From positions 25,413-89,412 of the IMG/VR virus record IMGVR_UViG_3300023082_000001: a stretch of DNA of 64,000 bases. The stretch is one strand, 5' to 3'. Of this stretch, positions 55,722 to 62,988 are shown piece after piece (within the stretch, counting starts at the first letter, position 1; every line of letters begins with the position of its first letter). The position numbers were made by a program, and so were the translations under genes. The DNA comes from a virus. The notes under the pieces are model-generated. The model had not been told where the DNA came from. It worked only from the letters and a program-made list of their open reading frames with translations, and did not search any database.

Positions 55722-55928
55722 ATGACTGAGAAACTATCACAAGAAGAGGTGGATGCCATGATGTTGAGAGTCGAAGCTAATGCAGACTACTTGATTAAGT
55801 TAGGCAAGAAAGGCTGGGTAAAACAGCGCAAGGCAGCACGTAAGCTTAAAGAGTACATGCATGATCTAGAGCAACAAGAGCGTCTAATTGAAATTGAGGA
55901 GGAAAAACTAATTGAGCCGCAAAGATAA
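55722..55928 (+). CDS. Small charged helical protein
   Basis: 68 residues from ATG 55722, one base after the previous stop. Strongly charged coiled coil (KLGKKGWVKQRKAARKLKEYMHDLEQQERLIEIEEEK). Overlaps the next gene by 17 bases. Unknown. Confidence 0.58.
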   Translation: MTEKLSQEEVDAMMLRVEANADYLIKLGKKGWVKQRKAARKLKEYMHDLEQQERLIEIEEEKLIEPQR

Positions 55929-56433
55929 GGAACTTGCCTACAAGCTTCGGGAGCAAGGCTACAGCTACGCTGAGATAAGTCAAGAGTCTGGTTATTCTGT
56001 AGACTGGTGCAAAAAGAATCTAAAGGATACCTATAAAGGTTTGGTTAATGACATTAGATTTCTCTTCTCTGAAGATTGGTATATGAAAGAAGGTAATCAG
56101 TGGCCTCTTTACATTGATGACATCGTATCAGGTATTGCACGCCTAGACTGGTATGGTGAACGTGAACAACAGATACCATTGTCAACAGTTAAGATCATTA
56201 GTTGCTTTCTTTGGCTAGATGTTATTAATGCACAAAACATTAGCTTGTTAACAGGACTGGGGAAGAAACATTCTGAGAAATATGAAAGAGCTTGTCGGCT
56301 AGCTTATCCCTTCTTGAAAAGATCAATTGACGGGCCTAACAGGTTTAGGCGGTATCCGTCTCAATCTATTGTTTGTTATGCAAATGGTATTGCTGAAGGG
56401 TATGACAAAGGTCAAACTAGGAAGCTTAAGTAA
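55912..56433 (+). CDS. HTH protein, possible regulator
   Basis: 173 residues from TTG 55912 with GAGGAGG. N-terminal KDKELAYKLREQGYSYAEISQESGYSVDWCKKNLKD is a helix-turn-helix like those of phage terminase small subunits and transposase-type regulators. The rest is helical with many aromatic residues. Perhaps an early transcription regulator. Confidence 0.62.
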   Translation: MSRKDKELAYKLREQGYSYAEISQESGYSVDWCKKNLKDTYKGLVNDIRFLFSEDWYMKEGNQWPLYIDDIVSGIARLDWYGEREQQIPLSTVKIISCFLWLDVINAQNISLLTGLGKKHSEKYERACRLAYPFLKRSIDGPNRFRRYPSQSIVCYANGIAEGYDKGQTRKLK

Positions 56434-56626
56434 AATGCACTTTTGGATTGCATTACTTATAGTCAGTTTATAGTGGAAAGAAGATAACCTTATAGAGAAT
56501 CTCTATCAACACAACAGAAGTAATAGAAAAGAAAACAGAAATAATCTTTAATTTCTTGTTGACGTGTATCGTGGGTTGTCTTAGAATAGACACATCAAAA
56601 CGAAACACTAAGCAAGGATAGAGAAT
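56434..56626 (+). other. Leader region between HTH gene and next early operon
   Basis: About 190 bases. Contains a 12-codon hydrophobic ORF (MHFWIALLIVSL, 56434-56472) without a ribosome site, an AT-rich tract, then the early promoter at 56559. No other gene seen. Confidence 0.5.
56559..56587 (+). promoter_or_regulatory. Early promoter
   Basis: TTGACG (56559-56564), 17 bases, TAGAAT (56582-56587), then AGACACATCAAAACGAAACA, the fullest version of the common leader. Confidence 0.75.
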
Positions 56627-56833
56627 ATGAACCTCACCAAAGAACAAGTAATTGAGCAACTTAGCAAGTTCACCCTCATTGGTGATGGTAAGATCATGTT
56701 TAAAGTGATTGACTACAGTGAGAATCGTTTTGCACCTGAAATGGTTGCATACCGTGTTCATTACACAGATTATACTGGTAAGCGTTGCAAAGTAACTTAC
56801 TATCCTAACACAGTTGGTTTTCAGTGGAGCTGA
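56627..56833 (+). CDS. Small early protein
   Basis: 68 residues, AGGATAGAGA upstream. EQVIEQLSKFTLIGDGKIMFKVIDYSENRFAPEMVAYRVHYTDYTGKRCKVTYYPN, mixed alpha/beta. Unknown. Confidence 0.6.
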   Translation: MNLTKEQVIEQLSKFTLIGDGKIMFKVIDYSENRFAPEMVAYRVHYTDYTGKRCKVTYYPNTVGFQWS

Positions 56834-56838
56834 TCAGA

Positions 56839-57021
56839 ATGTTTAACTATCCAGACCAAGCAAAGAATGAAGCCACACATACTGATGATATGGGGAATCT
56901 TTACCGGGTGTTAGGAGATAAACCTGTTGAGTTTTGTGTTGACTATTGGGATAGGCGAATGGATCGTTGGTGTCAAGATATAGGTAAGACATTTCCCTAC
57001 TTAGTCAAGTTAGTAAAATAA
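56839..57021 (+). CDS. Small early protein
   Basis: 60 residues from ATG 56839 (GGAG upstream). MGNLYRVLGDKPVEFCVDYWDRRMDRWCQDIGKTFP. Ends before a terminator. Unknown. Confidence 0.58.
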   Translation: MFNYPDQAKNEATHTDDMGNLYRVLGDKPVEFCVDYWDRRMDRWCQDIGKTFPYLVKLVK

Positions 57022-57034
57022 CTTATAGCCCTAT

Positions 57035-57069
57035 AGCCCACGTTGAGTGGGCTTAGCTTTGCCTGTAAT
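57035..57069 (+). promoter_or_regulatory. Terminator with degenerate promoter layout
   Basis: AGCCCAC (57035-57041) pairs with GTGGGCT (57047-57053), loop GTTGA. TGTAAT at 57064-57069 sits where the -10 of a composite element would be, but the spacing from TTGAGT is only 15. Probably acts as a terminator; the following promoter at 57133 is stronger. Confidence 0.55.
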
Positions 57070-57132
57070 CCTTCAATAAACAATCTCTATCAATCCACAG
57101 CTAACAATAGAAAATAAGAAAGAAAATAGCTC

Positions 57133-57160
57133 TTGACCTTAGCTTTGAAAGGAGTAGAAT
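57133..57160 (+). promoter_or_regulatory. Early promoter
   Basis: TTGACC (57133-57138), 16 bases, TAGAAT (57155-57160). Leader includes AAACGAAACA at 57171-57180. Confidence 0.72.
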
Positions 57161-57201
57161 TAGCTTATCGAAACGAAACACACTGAACAGGAAGAATTAA
57201 A

Positions 57202-57444
57202 GTGAAACGTGAACAGTTCCTTATCACCAGCACTGAATGTCACAATGTAGTTAAGTACAAGTGGAACTCAGCTAATCGTGAAGTGGAAAACTTGATTGGT
57301 GAGGTTGCTAATGAAGACGGTGAGCGTTGGAGCCTTGTGCAATCTGAATCTGAAAAAGATGGTAAGTTTCATATATCAGGTGTTAGGGTATGGGAAAGAA
57401 CAGATGGTAAACAAATCACCTTCTTTATCACTAAAGTTGCATAA
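57202..57444 (+). CDS. Small early protein
   Basis: 80 residues from GTG 57202 after AGGAAG. Beta-rich (FLITSTECHNVVKYKWNSANREV, ERWSLVQSESEKDGKFHISGVRVWERTDGKQITFFI). Unknown. Confidence 0.6.
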   Translation: MKREQFLITSTECHNVVKYKWNSANREVENLIGEVANEDGERWSLVQSESEKDGKFHISGVRVWERTDGKQITFFITKVA

Positions 57445-57455
57445 GGAAATATATA

Positions 57456-57629
57456 ATGTTTAGTGCCTACGCTCTGATGGTAGCAGTAATGATCAATGGT
57501 GAAGTGTACGAATCAGTTCCATTTGTATTCGACACTAAACAAGAATGTCTTGCATATGAGAAGGCTGTGACAAAAGATTATTATGAGACCAAATGCTTTA
57601 AAGGGACATTTAAGACAGAGAATAAGTAA
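57456..57629 (+). CDS. Small early protein, possibly exported
   Basis: 57 residues after AAGGAAA. Hydrophobic start (FSAYALMVAVMINGEVYES), then two Cys (QECLAYEKAV, ETKCFKG) that could form a disulfide. Unknown. Confidence 0.55.
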   Translation: MFSAYALMVAVMINGEVYESVPFVFDTKQECLAYEKAVTKDYYETKCFKGTFKTENK

Positions 57630-57640
57630 AGGAAATAGAT

Positions 57641-57862
57641 ATGAAAATTACATATGATGTATTTGACAAGACAGGGATTGCAGAGACGTATCTGATCAAG
57701 GTGTCGAGCTTACAAGATAGCTCAAAAGACTATCTAGGGGATCTTGTCTATGATGTTCTAGAGGGAGATACGTCGCTATTGGACGAATTCCAACGTGTTG
57801 ATATGGAGATTTATTGCAGCAATGAGTATGTCAGATGGTGGAGTGATTACATGAAAGGCTAG
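57641..57862 (+). CDS. Small acidic early protein
   Basis: 73 residues after AAGGAAA. KITYDVFDKTGIAETYLIKVSSLQDSSKDYLGDLVYDVLEG. Unknown. Confidence 0.58.
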   Translation: MKITYDVFDKTGIAETYLIKVSSLQDSSKDYLGDLVYDVLEGDTSLLDEFQRVDMEIYCSNEYVRWWSDYMKG

Positions 57863-57891
57863 ATCTTAAGTTTTTAAATAGGAGAAATAAC

Positions 57892-58161
57892 ATGTTCGAA
57901 TACATGCCACATTTTGAAGATAACCTGGGCAACACCTGGGAAGTGAATACAATTAATTTTGTACTCATGGGGTTTGGTCGTGGCTTGTTCATAACAGCCT
58001 ATTGTCAAGAACTAAAGCAAGAAAAGACCTTCACTTACGCCTATCTCAAAGATGAGCTTGTACAATGGAATTCTTGCGAGACAGTGGACTGTCTACCCCT
58101 TGATGGTAATTTCCAATCAATCTGTCAGAAAATGTTCAAAGCTTTTGACAATCAGGAATAA
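57892..58161 (+). CDS. Hypothetical early protein
   Basis: 89 residues after AGGAGA. Start EYMPHFEDNLGNTWEVNTINFVLMGFGRGLFITAYC; beta-rich, acidic. Unknown. Confidence 0.58.
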   Translation: MFEYMPHFEDNLGNTWEVNTINFVLMGFGRGLFITAYCQELKQEKTFTYAYLKDELVQWNSCETVDCLPLDGNFQSICQKMFKAFDNQE

Positions 58162-58167
58162 TCAAAT

Positions 58168-58530
58168 ATGTTTATTGAAGAAATGATTTTTAGTGGTAAG
58201 CACTATTATCGTCAGAACGAGCTACAAGCTTGCCTAGAGGCTTGTAAAGCTTTGCCTGTCGAGTCGTTCCAGACACACTACAACGTCACATCAGGGACTA
58301 GCTCAGCCTGGTGGACGCACCAGAAAGTAAGCATCTGTTTTAAGGTGGAGTTTAACACTTGCCAGGAAATGCTAGCTCACTGCAATAACCTGGTAGAAGT
58401 ACCAGACATCCCTACACACGATAAATGGAACAGACCGGTCATTGACCTGGTAAGCCAGGATGCATACAAAAAGATTATTAAAATTCTTGAAAATACGTTT
58501 TCTCCTGAAAATACCCCTTGCACTCTCTAG
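58168..58530 (+). CDS. Hypothetical early protein
   Basis: 120 residues. HYYRQNELQACLEACKALPVESFQTHYNVTSGTSSAWWTHQKVSICFKVEFN. Contains five Cys residues. Ends inside the next promoter region. Unknown. Confidence 0.6.
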   Translation: MFIEEMIFSGKHYYRQNELQACLEACKALPVESFQTHYNVTSGTSSAWWTHQKVSICFKVEFNTCQEMLAHCNNLVEVPDIPTHDKWNRPVIDLVSQDAYKKIIKILENTFSPENTPCTL

Positions 58531-58545
58531 GCAATCTGATAGAAT
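58518..58545 (+). promoter_or_regulatory. Early promoter overlapping gene end
   Basis: TTGCAC (58518-58523), 16 bases, TAGAAT (58540-58545). The -35 lies within the last codons of the preceding gene. Confidence 0.55.
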
Positions 58546-58597
58546 CAATCCCATGAAGAGGAAACATTCTGTTCCTCAAGTCTCTAGGAGAGACGCT

Positions 58598-58795
58598 ATG
58601 AACGCCATCACTATCCTCCGTTCTGACATGATTGTTTTCTGTCTTGATGAAGCTATCGCCAAGGCTTTCAACGAGCCTACAGACATCGTTAAAGAGGGTT
58701 TGACCGGTACAGGTTACGGAACTGTTGAAATCAATGGTAAAGCATATGACTGGACACAGAGTCATGATCGATTCAGGTTCTTTCCTGCTGAATAA
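58598..58795 (+). CDS. Small early protein
   Basis: 65 residues from ATG 58598 (AGGAG 7 bases upstream). ATG 58553 is close to the expected transcript start and lacks a site. ILRSDMIVFCLDEAIAKAFNEPTDIVKEGLTGTGYGTVEINGKAYDW. Unknown. Confidence 0.6.
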   Translation: MNAITILRSDMIVFCLDEAIAKAFNEPTDIVKEGLTGTGYGTVEINGKAYDWTQSHDRFRFFPAE

Positions 58796-58800
58796 TACTA

Positions 58801-58820
58801 GGGGCCGAAAGACCCTTTTC
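58801..58820 (+). terminator. Weak terminator
   Basis: GGG(GCC)GAAA(GA)CCC followed by TTTTCTTTTC. The GGG/CCC stem has a mismatch but carries a GAAA tetraloop. Confidence 0.55.
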
Positions 58821-58848
58821 TTTTCTCTAAAATAAATCAAAATAGTTG

Positions 58849-58877
58849 TTGACCAGATTATCCGCTGTCGCTAGAAT
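58849..58877 (+). promoter_or_regulatory. Early promoter
   Basis: TTGACC (58849-58854), 17 bases, TAGAAT (58872-58877), then AAACACATACAGAGACAG, matching the common leader start. Confidence 0.72.
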
Positions 58878-58942
58878 AAACACATACAGAGACAGAACGT
58901 CTCGCCAGATTCAGACTGGGTTCTTCTGAAGGGAGTTTTACC

Positions 58943-59494
58943 ATGAACAACGAAATTGCAGTTTCCTTCGCTTCCCTGGTAAAATCCAATAACGGTTTCT
59001 TTAAATCTGAAAAGCAATCAGCTTTTCTGCTCTCCAAGTGCCAGGATACGAACACATTTGTTTGTGGCGGTTCTGTCTATAACAATTCTTTCACAATGTT
59101 TTACATCTGCGATTCCCTGGGTGTGGTCAAGGTTGAAAAGTACACACCTAAATCTGGTAAGACTGTCACCACATGGGGGCGTCAGACAGAGGAACAATAT
59201 CAAGCAAACCTGGCTACCAAGGAAGCTTCCAAAGCCCGTGACATTGCTTTACAGGAAGCTCAAATGGCTAAGTTCCAAGCTCGCCAGGATGCTTTCAACA
59301 AAGCCCTCCTAGTTGCTCAAGAGATTGTTAAGGGTGAGATGATTAAAGCCGGTAGTGATGAAGGTATGGCTACTCGTGCAGTGTCCCGTATCCTCAAGGA
59401 TCAAGATGGAATCACATCTTGCATGGATGCCCTGGTTAAGTTCCCTGAGTTCGTAGTTGCCTGGGAGGCATACAACAATGAACCTGGAGTGTAA
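58943..59494 (+). CDS. Early protein with helical C-terminal half
   Basis: 183 residues after AAGGGAG. Beta-rich N-terminal half (FVCGGSVYNNSFTMFYICDSLGVVKVEKYTPKSG) and a helix of about 50 residues rich in Ala/Lys/Gln (ASKARDIALQEAQMAKFQARQDAFNKALLVAQEIV). Codons (GGT, CTG, TTC) are better than in most small genes, suggesting high expression. Unknown. Confidence 0.65.
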   Translation: MNNEIAVSFASLVKSNNGFFKSEKQSAFLLSKCQDTNTFVCGGSVYNNSFTMFYICDSLGVVKVEKYTPKSGKTVTTWGRQTEEQYQANLATKEASKARDIALQEAQMAKFQARQDAFNKALLVAQEIVKGEMIKAGSDEGMATRAVSRILKDQDGITSCMDALVKFPEFVVAWEAYNNEPGV

Positions 59495-59514
59495 AAGCTC
59501 CCTGGTGAGCTAAT

Positions 59515-59540
59515 AGGCGCCTTCGGGCGCCTTTGTCTTG
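59515..59540 (+). terminator. Terminator with TTCG tetraloop
   Basis: AGGCGCC (59515-59521), loop TTCG, GGCGCCT (59526-59532), then TTGTCTTGTCT. Very stable hairpin. Confidence 0.8.
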
Positions 59541-59574
59541 TCTAAAATAATCTGTAAATACATGAAAATAATTG

Positions 59575-59602
59575 TTGACGGACATTCTGATTCTGTTAGA
59601 AT
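59575..59602 (+). promoter_or_regulatory. Early promoter
   Basis: TTGACG (59575-59580), 16 bases, TAGAAT (59597-59602), followed by GAACACATAGAAACAAACA. Confidence 0.75.
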
Positions 59603-59643
59603 GAACACATAGAAACAAACAACTAAACACAGGAAGAAAGAAT

Positions 59644-59823
59644 ATGACTACTCAAAAAGAACTGACACTGTGGTCTGCACGTACTTCGGTAGCTCAAGGT
59701 AATCACTTTGTGGCTGAGCGTAAAGTAACTGAAGAAACCGCCCAAGAGTGGCTTAAAATTTTCCGTGAAGATGAACCTAATGTTTTGTTCCTAGTGTGCA
59801 AGAATAAGCCTAAAAATAAATAA
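59644..59823 (+). CDS. Small early protein, last of the plus block
   Basis: 59 residues, CAGGAAG upstream. TLWSARTSVAQGNHFVAERKVTEETAQEWLKIFREDEPNVLFLVCKNK. Good codon bias. Unknown. Confidence 0.6.
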   Translation: MTTQKELTLWSARTSVAQGNHFVAERKVTEETAQEWLKIFREDEPNVLFLVCKNKPKNK

Positions 59824-59840
59824 GCTAGCAGGAAGCTATA

Positions 59841-59861
59841 ACGTCCCACATTGTGGGACGT
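59841..59861 (+). terminator. Palindromic hairpin after last early gene
   Basis: ACGTCCCAC (59841-59849), loop ATT, GTGGGACGT (59853-59861). Nine base pairs; the following AGTTGTTTGTTGT is only moderately T-rich. May terminate in both directions. Confidence 0.6.
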
Positions 59862-59870
59862 AGTTGTTTG

Positions 59871-60542
59871 TTGTCATATTGACAACTGTTTAATTCTACT
59901 CTCCAACTATCCCCTCTCAAATCCCCTTCTAAACCTTGTCTCTCAAGCTCTGTAGTCACTCTATTAGGTACTATAACTTGCCTGTAATGTGACCACTATC
60001 AGTAGGCGAGACTACCTTTAATAGTTAAGCACGATCAACATTCCCTCCTGTAACGTTATCATTCCACTCCACACTAACACAATCCTGTCAACAAATCCCT
60101 CCAACTATTACTATTTATCATCACATTGCCTGCATTAATAGCTTATGTCTATTATTGTGCAGAGTGGTTGCAAGTGTGCTTTGTCAAGGACTATCTGTCC
60201 ATTAGTGTGTCATCTATCTTATTAGCTTAGTGTATTAGTCTAATCACATTAATCAATTCTGTTAGTCGGTAGTAGTGTTGGCACAGGATAAGCATGTATA
60301 TAATGTGTGCCAAGATAGGTATGGTGTGGTGAATAGTGTCTATTAGATTGGGCTAGGAGATAGTAATAGTGTATTAAGAGGGAGACTATTAGGGAGAGAG
60401 TTGTGATAGAAATAATTCATCAGCATATTTGGCGATTCTGCTTGTCATATTGTGGTGGGTAGTGTAGGGTGTTAAGCCCTTCAGAAATAGCGACAGGTGT
60501 TTACAGACTACAGACCTTCAGCCATATTCTAGACAAAAAGAA
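59871..60542. other. Non-coding region between convergent gene blocks
   Basis: About 670 bases with no convincing gene on either strand. The left part (59880-60120) is C-rich and G-poor on the plus strand; the right part (60170-60440) is the reverse. Many short motifs such as TATTAG, ATAGT and CTATTA recur. Contains an inverted repeat at 60278-60313. Could be a replication origin, a packaging or terminal region, or a region of untranslated RNA; not decidable from the sequence. Confidence 0.5.
60278..60313. repeat. Perfect inverted repeat with AT-rich loop
   Basis: TTGGCACA (60278-60285) and TGTGCCAA (60306-60313) enclose 20 bases that include TATAAT (60299-60304). Suitable for a protein-binding operator or an origin cruciform. 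Confidence 0.6.
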
Positions 60543-60570
60543 AGAGGTCTTCTGTGTAAGCAAGACCTCT
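60539..60570 (-). terminator. Terminator of the last minus block
   Basis: AGAGGTCT (60543-60550) pairs with AGACCTCT (60563-60570). On the minus strand a TTCTTTTTGTC tract follows. It closes the minus operon ending at 60609. Confidence 0.75.
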
Positions 60571-60608
60571 ATTTTACAGGGGGTTGTTAATATTACTTGT
60601 GCTATGAC

Positions 60609-60842
60609 TCAGATTTCTACTTCTCGCCAACCTCTCCATTTAAACTTAGCCTCAATTTCAAAGTTGTCTTGGTCATCCAGCCATACATCTAACATGAACC
60701 TACCAGTGTCCCCAAGATGAACATCCTTAAGAAGTGTTCCGTCGTAGAAGATATCATGGAGATACGCTGAACAAGGTGTTATGCTGGTAATGGACAAGCC
60801 ATTTCGATCATCTTCATACTCAATAGAATATAGTGTCTTCAT
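60609..60842 (-). CDS. Hypothetical protein
   Basis: 77 residues. TLYSIEYEDDRNGLSITSITPCSAYLHDIFYDGTLL, beta-rich with an acidic middle. Last gene of the block; overlaps its upstream neighbour by 4 bases. Unknown. Confidence 0.6.
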   Translation of the reverse strand: MKTLYSIEYEDDRNGLSITSITPCSAYLHDIFYDGTLLKDVHLGDTGRFMLDVWLDDQDNFEIEAKFKWRGWREVEI

Positions 60843-61060
60843 TTGTTATTCTCCAATATTTCCAAGGCACCTCTAAGATATCCCATGGCAAACTGTGTCA
60901 CTAGATAATCAGGTGGGCATTGTCCATATTCATCTTTAAATCTTCCCTCTCTAACTCCTGTTGAACAGTACTCTGAATACAAGTCTAGATTATCTAGTGC
61001 TGTCTTCAGCAAACCTTCCACTGTTGGTGTGTCTTCCATATTAGCTACAAATAACCCCAT
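60839..61060 (-). CDS. Hypothetical protein
   Basis: 73 residues, helical: VEGLLKTALDNLDLYSEYC and PPDYLVTQFAMGYLRGALEIL. Unknown. Confidence 0.6.
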   Translation of the reverse strand: MGLFVANMEDTPTVEGLLKTALDNLDLYSEYCSTGVREGRFKDEYGQCPPDYLVTQFAMGYLRGALEILENNK

Positions 61061-61061
61061 A

Positions 61062-61364
61062 CTATTCTAGCTCCTCAAGCAGTTCTGGATGCTCTCGTGT
61101 AAACTGTTCTTCCATATCCTCATCTACCTTAACTTCTTTTTTATTACACCGTATGCAGTAGTAATTATCAATCCAAGGCACTATACCAGCATCTAAGTTC
61201 AATCTATAGCTGTGCTCACACTGATCTTTCAAAGCATTCTTAAGATGTCTATATTTCTCTCTGATAGGAGCAGCAACAACTTGAATCTCATCACGCTCTA
61301 GTCTATCCAGTTCACGTATGGCTCTAGATATTTCTCTTTGTGTTAGCTCCGGTGCTTCACTCAT
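61062..61364 (-). CDS. Hypothetical zinc-binding protein
   Basis: 100 residues. Charged N-terminal coil (LTQREISRAIRELDRLERDEIQVV), then QCEHSY (residues about 48-53) and YYCIRCNKKEV that form a likely Cys2-His-Cys zinc site. Acidic end. Unknown. Confidence 0.62.
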   Translation of the reverse strand: MSEAPELTQREISRAIRELDRLERDEIQVVAAPIREKYRHLKNALKDQCEHSYRLNLDAGIVPWIDNYYCIRCNKKEVKVDEDMEEQFTREHPELLEELE

Positions 61365-61391
61365 ATTTTCATCTCTACTATAAAATAATTT

Positions 61392-61409
61392 AGCCTCTTA
61401 ATTGAGGCT
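61392..61409 (-). terminator. Hairpin between acetyltransferase and next gene
   Basis: AGCCTC (61392-61397) and GAGGCT (61404-61409), followed on the minus strand by AAATTATTTTA. Weak T-tract; partial terminator at best. Confidence 0.45.
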
Positions 61410-61426
61410 TGTTCAAACAGCTTGTG

Positions 61427-61762
61427 TTAATACCTATCCACTTGTACACCCAACTTCTTATAGAAGTTCTCACTACCAATAACACCGTACCCTGCACACT
61501 TAACTTTGTCTCCAAACCTGTTTACAAGCTTTGTACCCAACCCTTTACGCCTCCACTCCTTACGAACAAATACAGACACAAGACCATCAGACTTGGTTAG
61601 GAGTGCAACAGCTACAGGCTTCTTATTTTTGTATTCAAGCTTAATGTCATACAGCTTAGGATAGTCTACAGCATATAGCAGCTCCTCTCTGAGCATCCAA
61701 CCATTAACGAATAGGCGATGAGTGAGTGCAAGTTTAGCTTTCTGTGCTGTTGATAGTCTCAT
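61427..61762 (-). CDS. GNAT-family N-acetyltransferase
   Basis: 111 residues from ATG 61762 (TGATG overlap). SVFVRKEWRRKGLGTKLVNRF is GNAT motif A with the acetyl-CoA loop (R-R-K-G-L-G), and ENFYKKLGVQ is motif B. The N-terminal part is short. Phage GNATs can modify host proteins, for example RNA polymerase in other phages; here the target is unknown. Confidence 0.78.
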   Translation of the reverse strand: MRLSTAQKAKLALTHRLFVNGWMLREELLYAVDYPKLYDIKLEYKNKKPVAVALLTKSDGLVSVFVRKEWRRKGLGTKLVNRFGDKVKCAGYGVIGSENFYKKLGVQVDRY

Positions 61763-61893
61763 CACATCTTTTCCTTCTTAGGCATCTCTTCCAATTGCTC
61801 TAAATCATTTTCATAGAACAGTCTATTATCCATCCACTCCTGTTCCTCCCAATTGTAATACATCATGTCTTCCTCATATTCTTCGTCTGTCAT
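61762..61893 (-). CDS. Small very acidic protein
   Basis: 43 residues, ATG 61893 after GGAGG. Nearly half Asp/Glu, with Trp, Tyr and Met (DEEYEEDMMYYNWEEQEWMDN). Coupled to the acetyltransferase. Unknown; polyanionic peptides can mimic DNA. Confidence 0.55.
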   Translation of the reverse strand: MTDEEYEEDMMYYNWEEQEWMDNRLFYENDLEQLEEMPKKEKM

Positions 61894-62291
61894 ACATCCT
61901 CCAAATAAACCCTCATAGCCCACGTCACTTGCCTACGCAAGCCTTCTTTGTAGTCATATATCACCCCATCCACAACAGATAAGGCGTGACCCCTTACACA
62001 GACATAGAATCGTCCTTCACTGTGTTTTTCAATGAAATTCTTCAATGTAATTCTGTTAGCTCTGCTATAAGGGCCCACTTTATATTTAGTATTCTTCAAG
62101 CTTGGTACTACCACTTCACGACTAACAATTCCCTTTCTGTTTTGCCTTCGACAATGCTTCTTCAAATGAGCATGAGCTTTCTCGTAGCTTGTGTTAAATG
62201 TTATAGCAAAAGCTTTGACAGTGCAATCATTTGATTCTCTCATGTTCTTTGTGTTTGTACTGAACATGTCAGCTACGTTTTTGAATTCCAT
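61890..62291 (-). CDS. Papain-fold-like protein (possible cysteine protease)
   Basis: 133 residues. NDCTVKAFAITFNTSYEKAHAHLKK (Cys23) and, near the C-terminus, FYVCVRGHALSVVDGVIYDY (His with following Asp) give the order Cys-His-Asp seen in papain-like folds of small phage proteins. Activity is unproven. Overlaps the downstream acidic gene by 4 bases. Confidence 0.6.
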   Translation of the reverse strand: MEFKNVADMFSTNTKNMRESNDCTVKAFAITFNTSYEKAHAHLKKHCRRQNRKGIVSREVVVPSLKNTKYKVGPYSRANRITLKNFIEKHSEGRFYVCVRGHALSVVDGVIYDYKEGLRRQVTWAMRVYLEDV

Positions 62292-62293
62292 AC

Positions 62294-62629
62294 CTATAAC
62301 ACCTCTCTAATAGCTTCTTCCAAGCTAATTCTCTGCACATTTATCCCTTGTGCAGCTGCTTTCTCAACAATCCCTCTCAACACCGCCTCCCCATAACTTG
62401 AGAGCTTTGTGCTGTGTTTGTTCACAACATATTGACTACCTGAATACCCTGAGACAATATAACTCTGATAAGAGCTTTGTTCAATCTTAGTCACACCAGA
62501 GTTAAGCTTCCAAGCATCACCAGTAAGGTAACCCCCATGCCACACAGCGAATAGCTTGATAATCTTATTGTCATCTTTGTCAGATGAAATAGAAATGAAT
62601 TGATAAGAGTCAGGATAGTAATCAGCCAT
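62294..62629 (-). CDS. Hypothetical protein
   Basis: 111 residues from ATG 62629 (DYYPDSYQFISISSDKDDNKIIKLFAVWHGGYLTGDAWKLNSGVTKI). Beta-rich first half, helical second half (YGEAVLRGIVEKAAAQG). Unknown. Confidence 0.62.
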   Translation of the reverse strand: MADYYPDSYQFISISSDKDDNKIIKLFAVWHGGYLTGDAWKLNSGVTKIEQSSYQSYIVSGYSGSQYVVNKHSTKLSSYGEAVLRGIVEKAAAQGINVQRISLEEAIREVL

Positions 62630-62630
62630 C

Positions 62631-62813
62631 TTAATTATCCCCACCTTGAATCCGTGATTGGACTTGTTCCAACACCCCATCAATCAACATGGTAAGGTTC
62701 TCCCGAACAGTCTTTTGTTTATACCCTAGCTGCTCAAGCCTGTCAATTGTTCTTTGTGCAGAGACAAGTTCACACAGAAGGTTGGCTATTTCTAGCTTTA
62801 TTTCAGTGTTCAT
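62631..62813 (-). CDS. Small helical protein
   Basis: 60 residues. LEIANLLCELVSAQRTIDRLEQLGYKQKTVRENLTMLIDGVLEQVQSRI, probable coiled coil. Overlaps the lipoprotein gene by 11 bases. Unknown. Confidence 0.58.
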   Translation of the reverse strand: MNTEIKLEIANLLCELVSAQRTIDRLEQLGYKQKTVRENLTMLIDGVLEQVQSRIQGGDN

Positions 62814-62988
62814 ATTTAGGCTCCATACATCCAGCAGCGAGCCTTGGTCCGAATGTATCTGGAATCATTAATGTAAAATACTGTCCTTTACGCTCTATAC
62901 ACTTTTTCATCACATCAAGGTAGTCAGAAGACGTTGGACTGCATCCAGCCAACAGAAGGGCAGTAGTTACCAAAGTGAAAAACTTCAT
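62803..62988 (-). CDS. Small lipoprotein
   Basis: 61 residues with signal peptide and lipobox L-L-A-G-C (Cys16). Mature part has two more Cys (KKCIERKG, AAGCMEP). May be exported to the periplasmic face of a host membrane, for example for superinfection control; not proven. Confidence 0.65.
   Translation of the reverse strand: MKFFTLVTTALLLAGCSPTSSDYLDVMKKCIERKGQYFTLMIPDTFGPRLAAGCMEPKYEH

Noticed and set aside
56434-56472. 12-codon hydrophobic peptide
   Set aside because: Overlap with a stop suggests coupling but there is too little sequence to support a gene.
59871-60542. CRISPR-like or tRNA content in the gene-free region
   Set aside because: Short motifs recur irregularly without constant repeat length or spacing, and no cloverleaf or T-loop sequence was found there or elsewhere in the window.
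60469-60720. 83-codon plus ORF crossing the terminator at 60543
   Set aside because: Runs through a terminator and antisense to the 60609 gene; no ribosome site.
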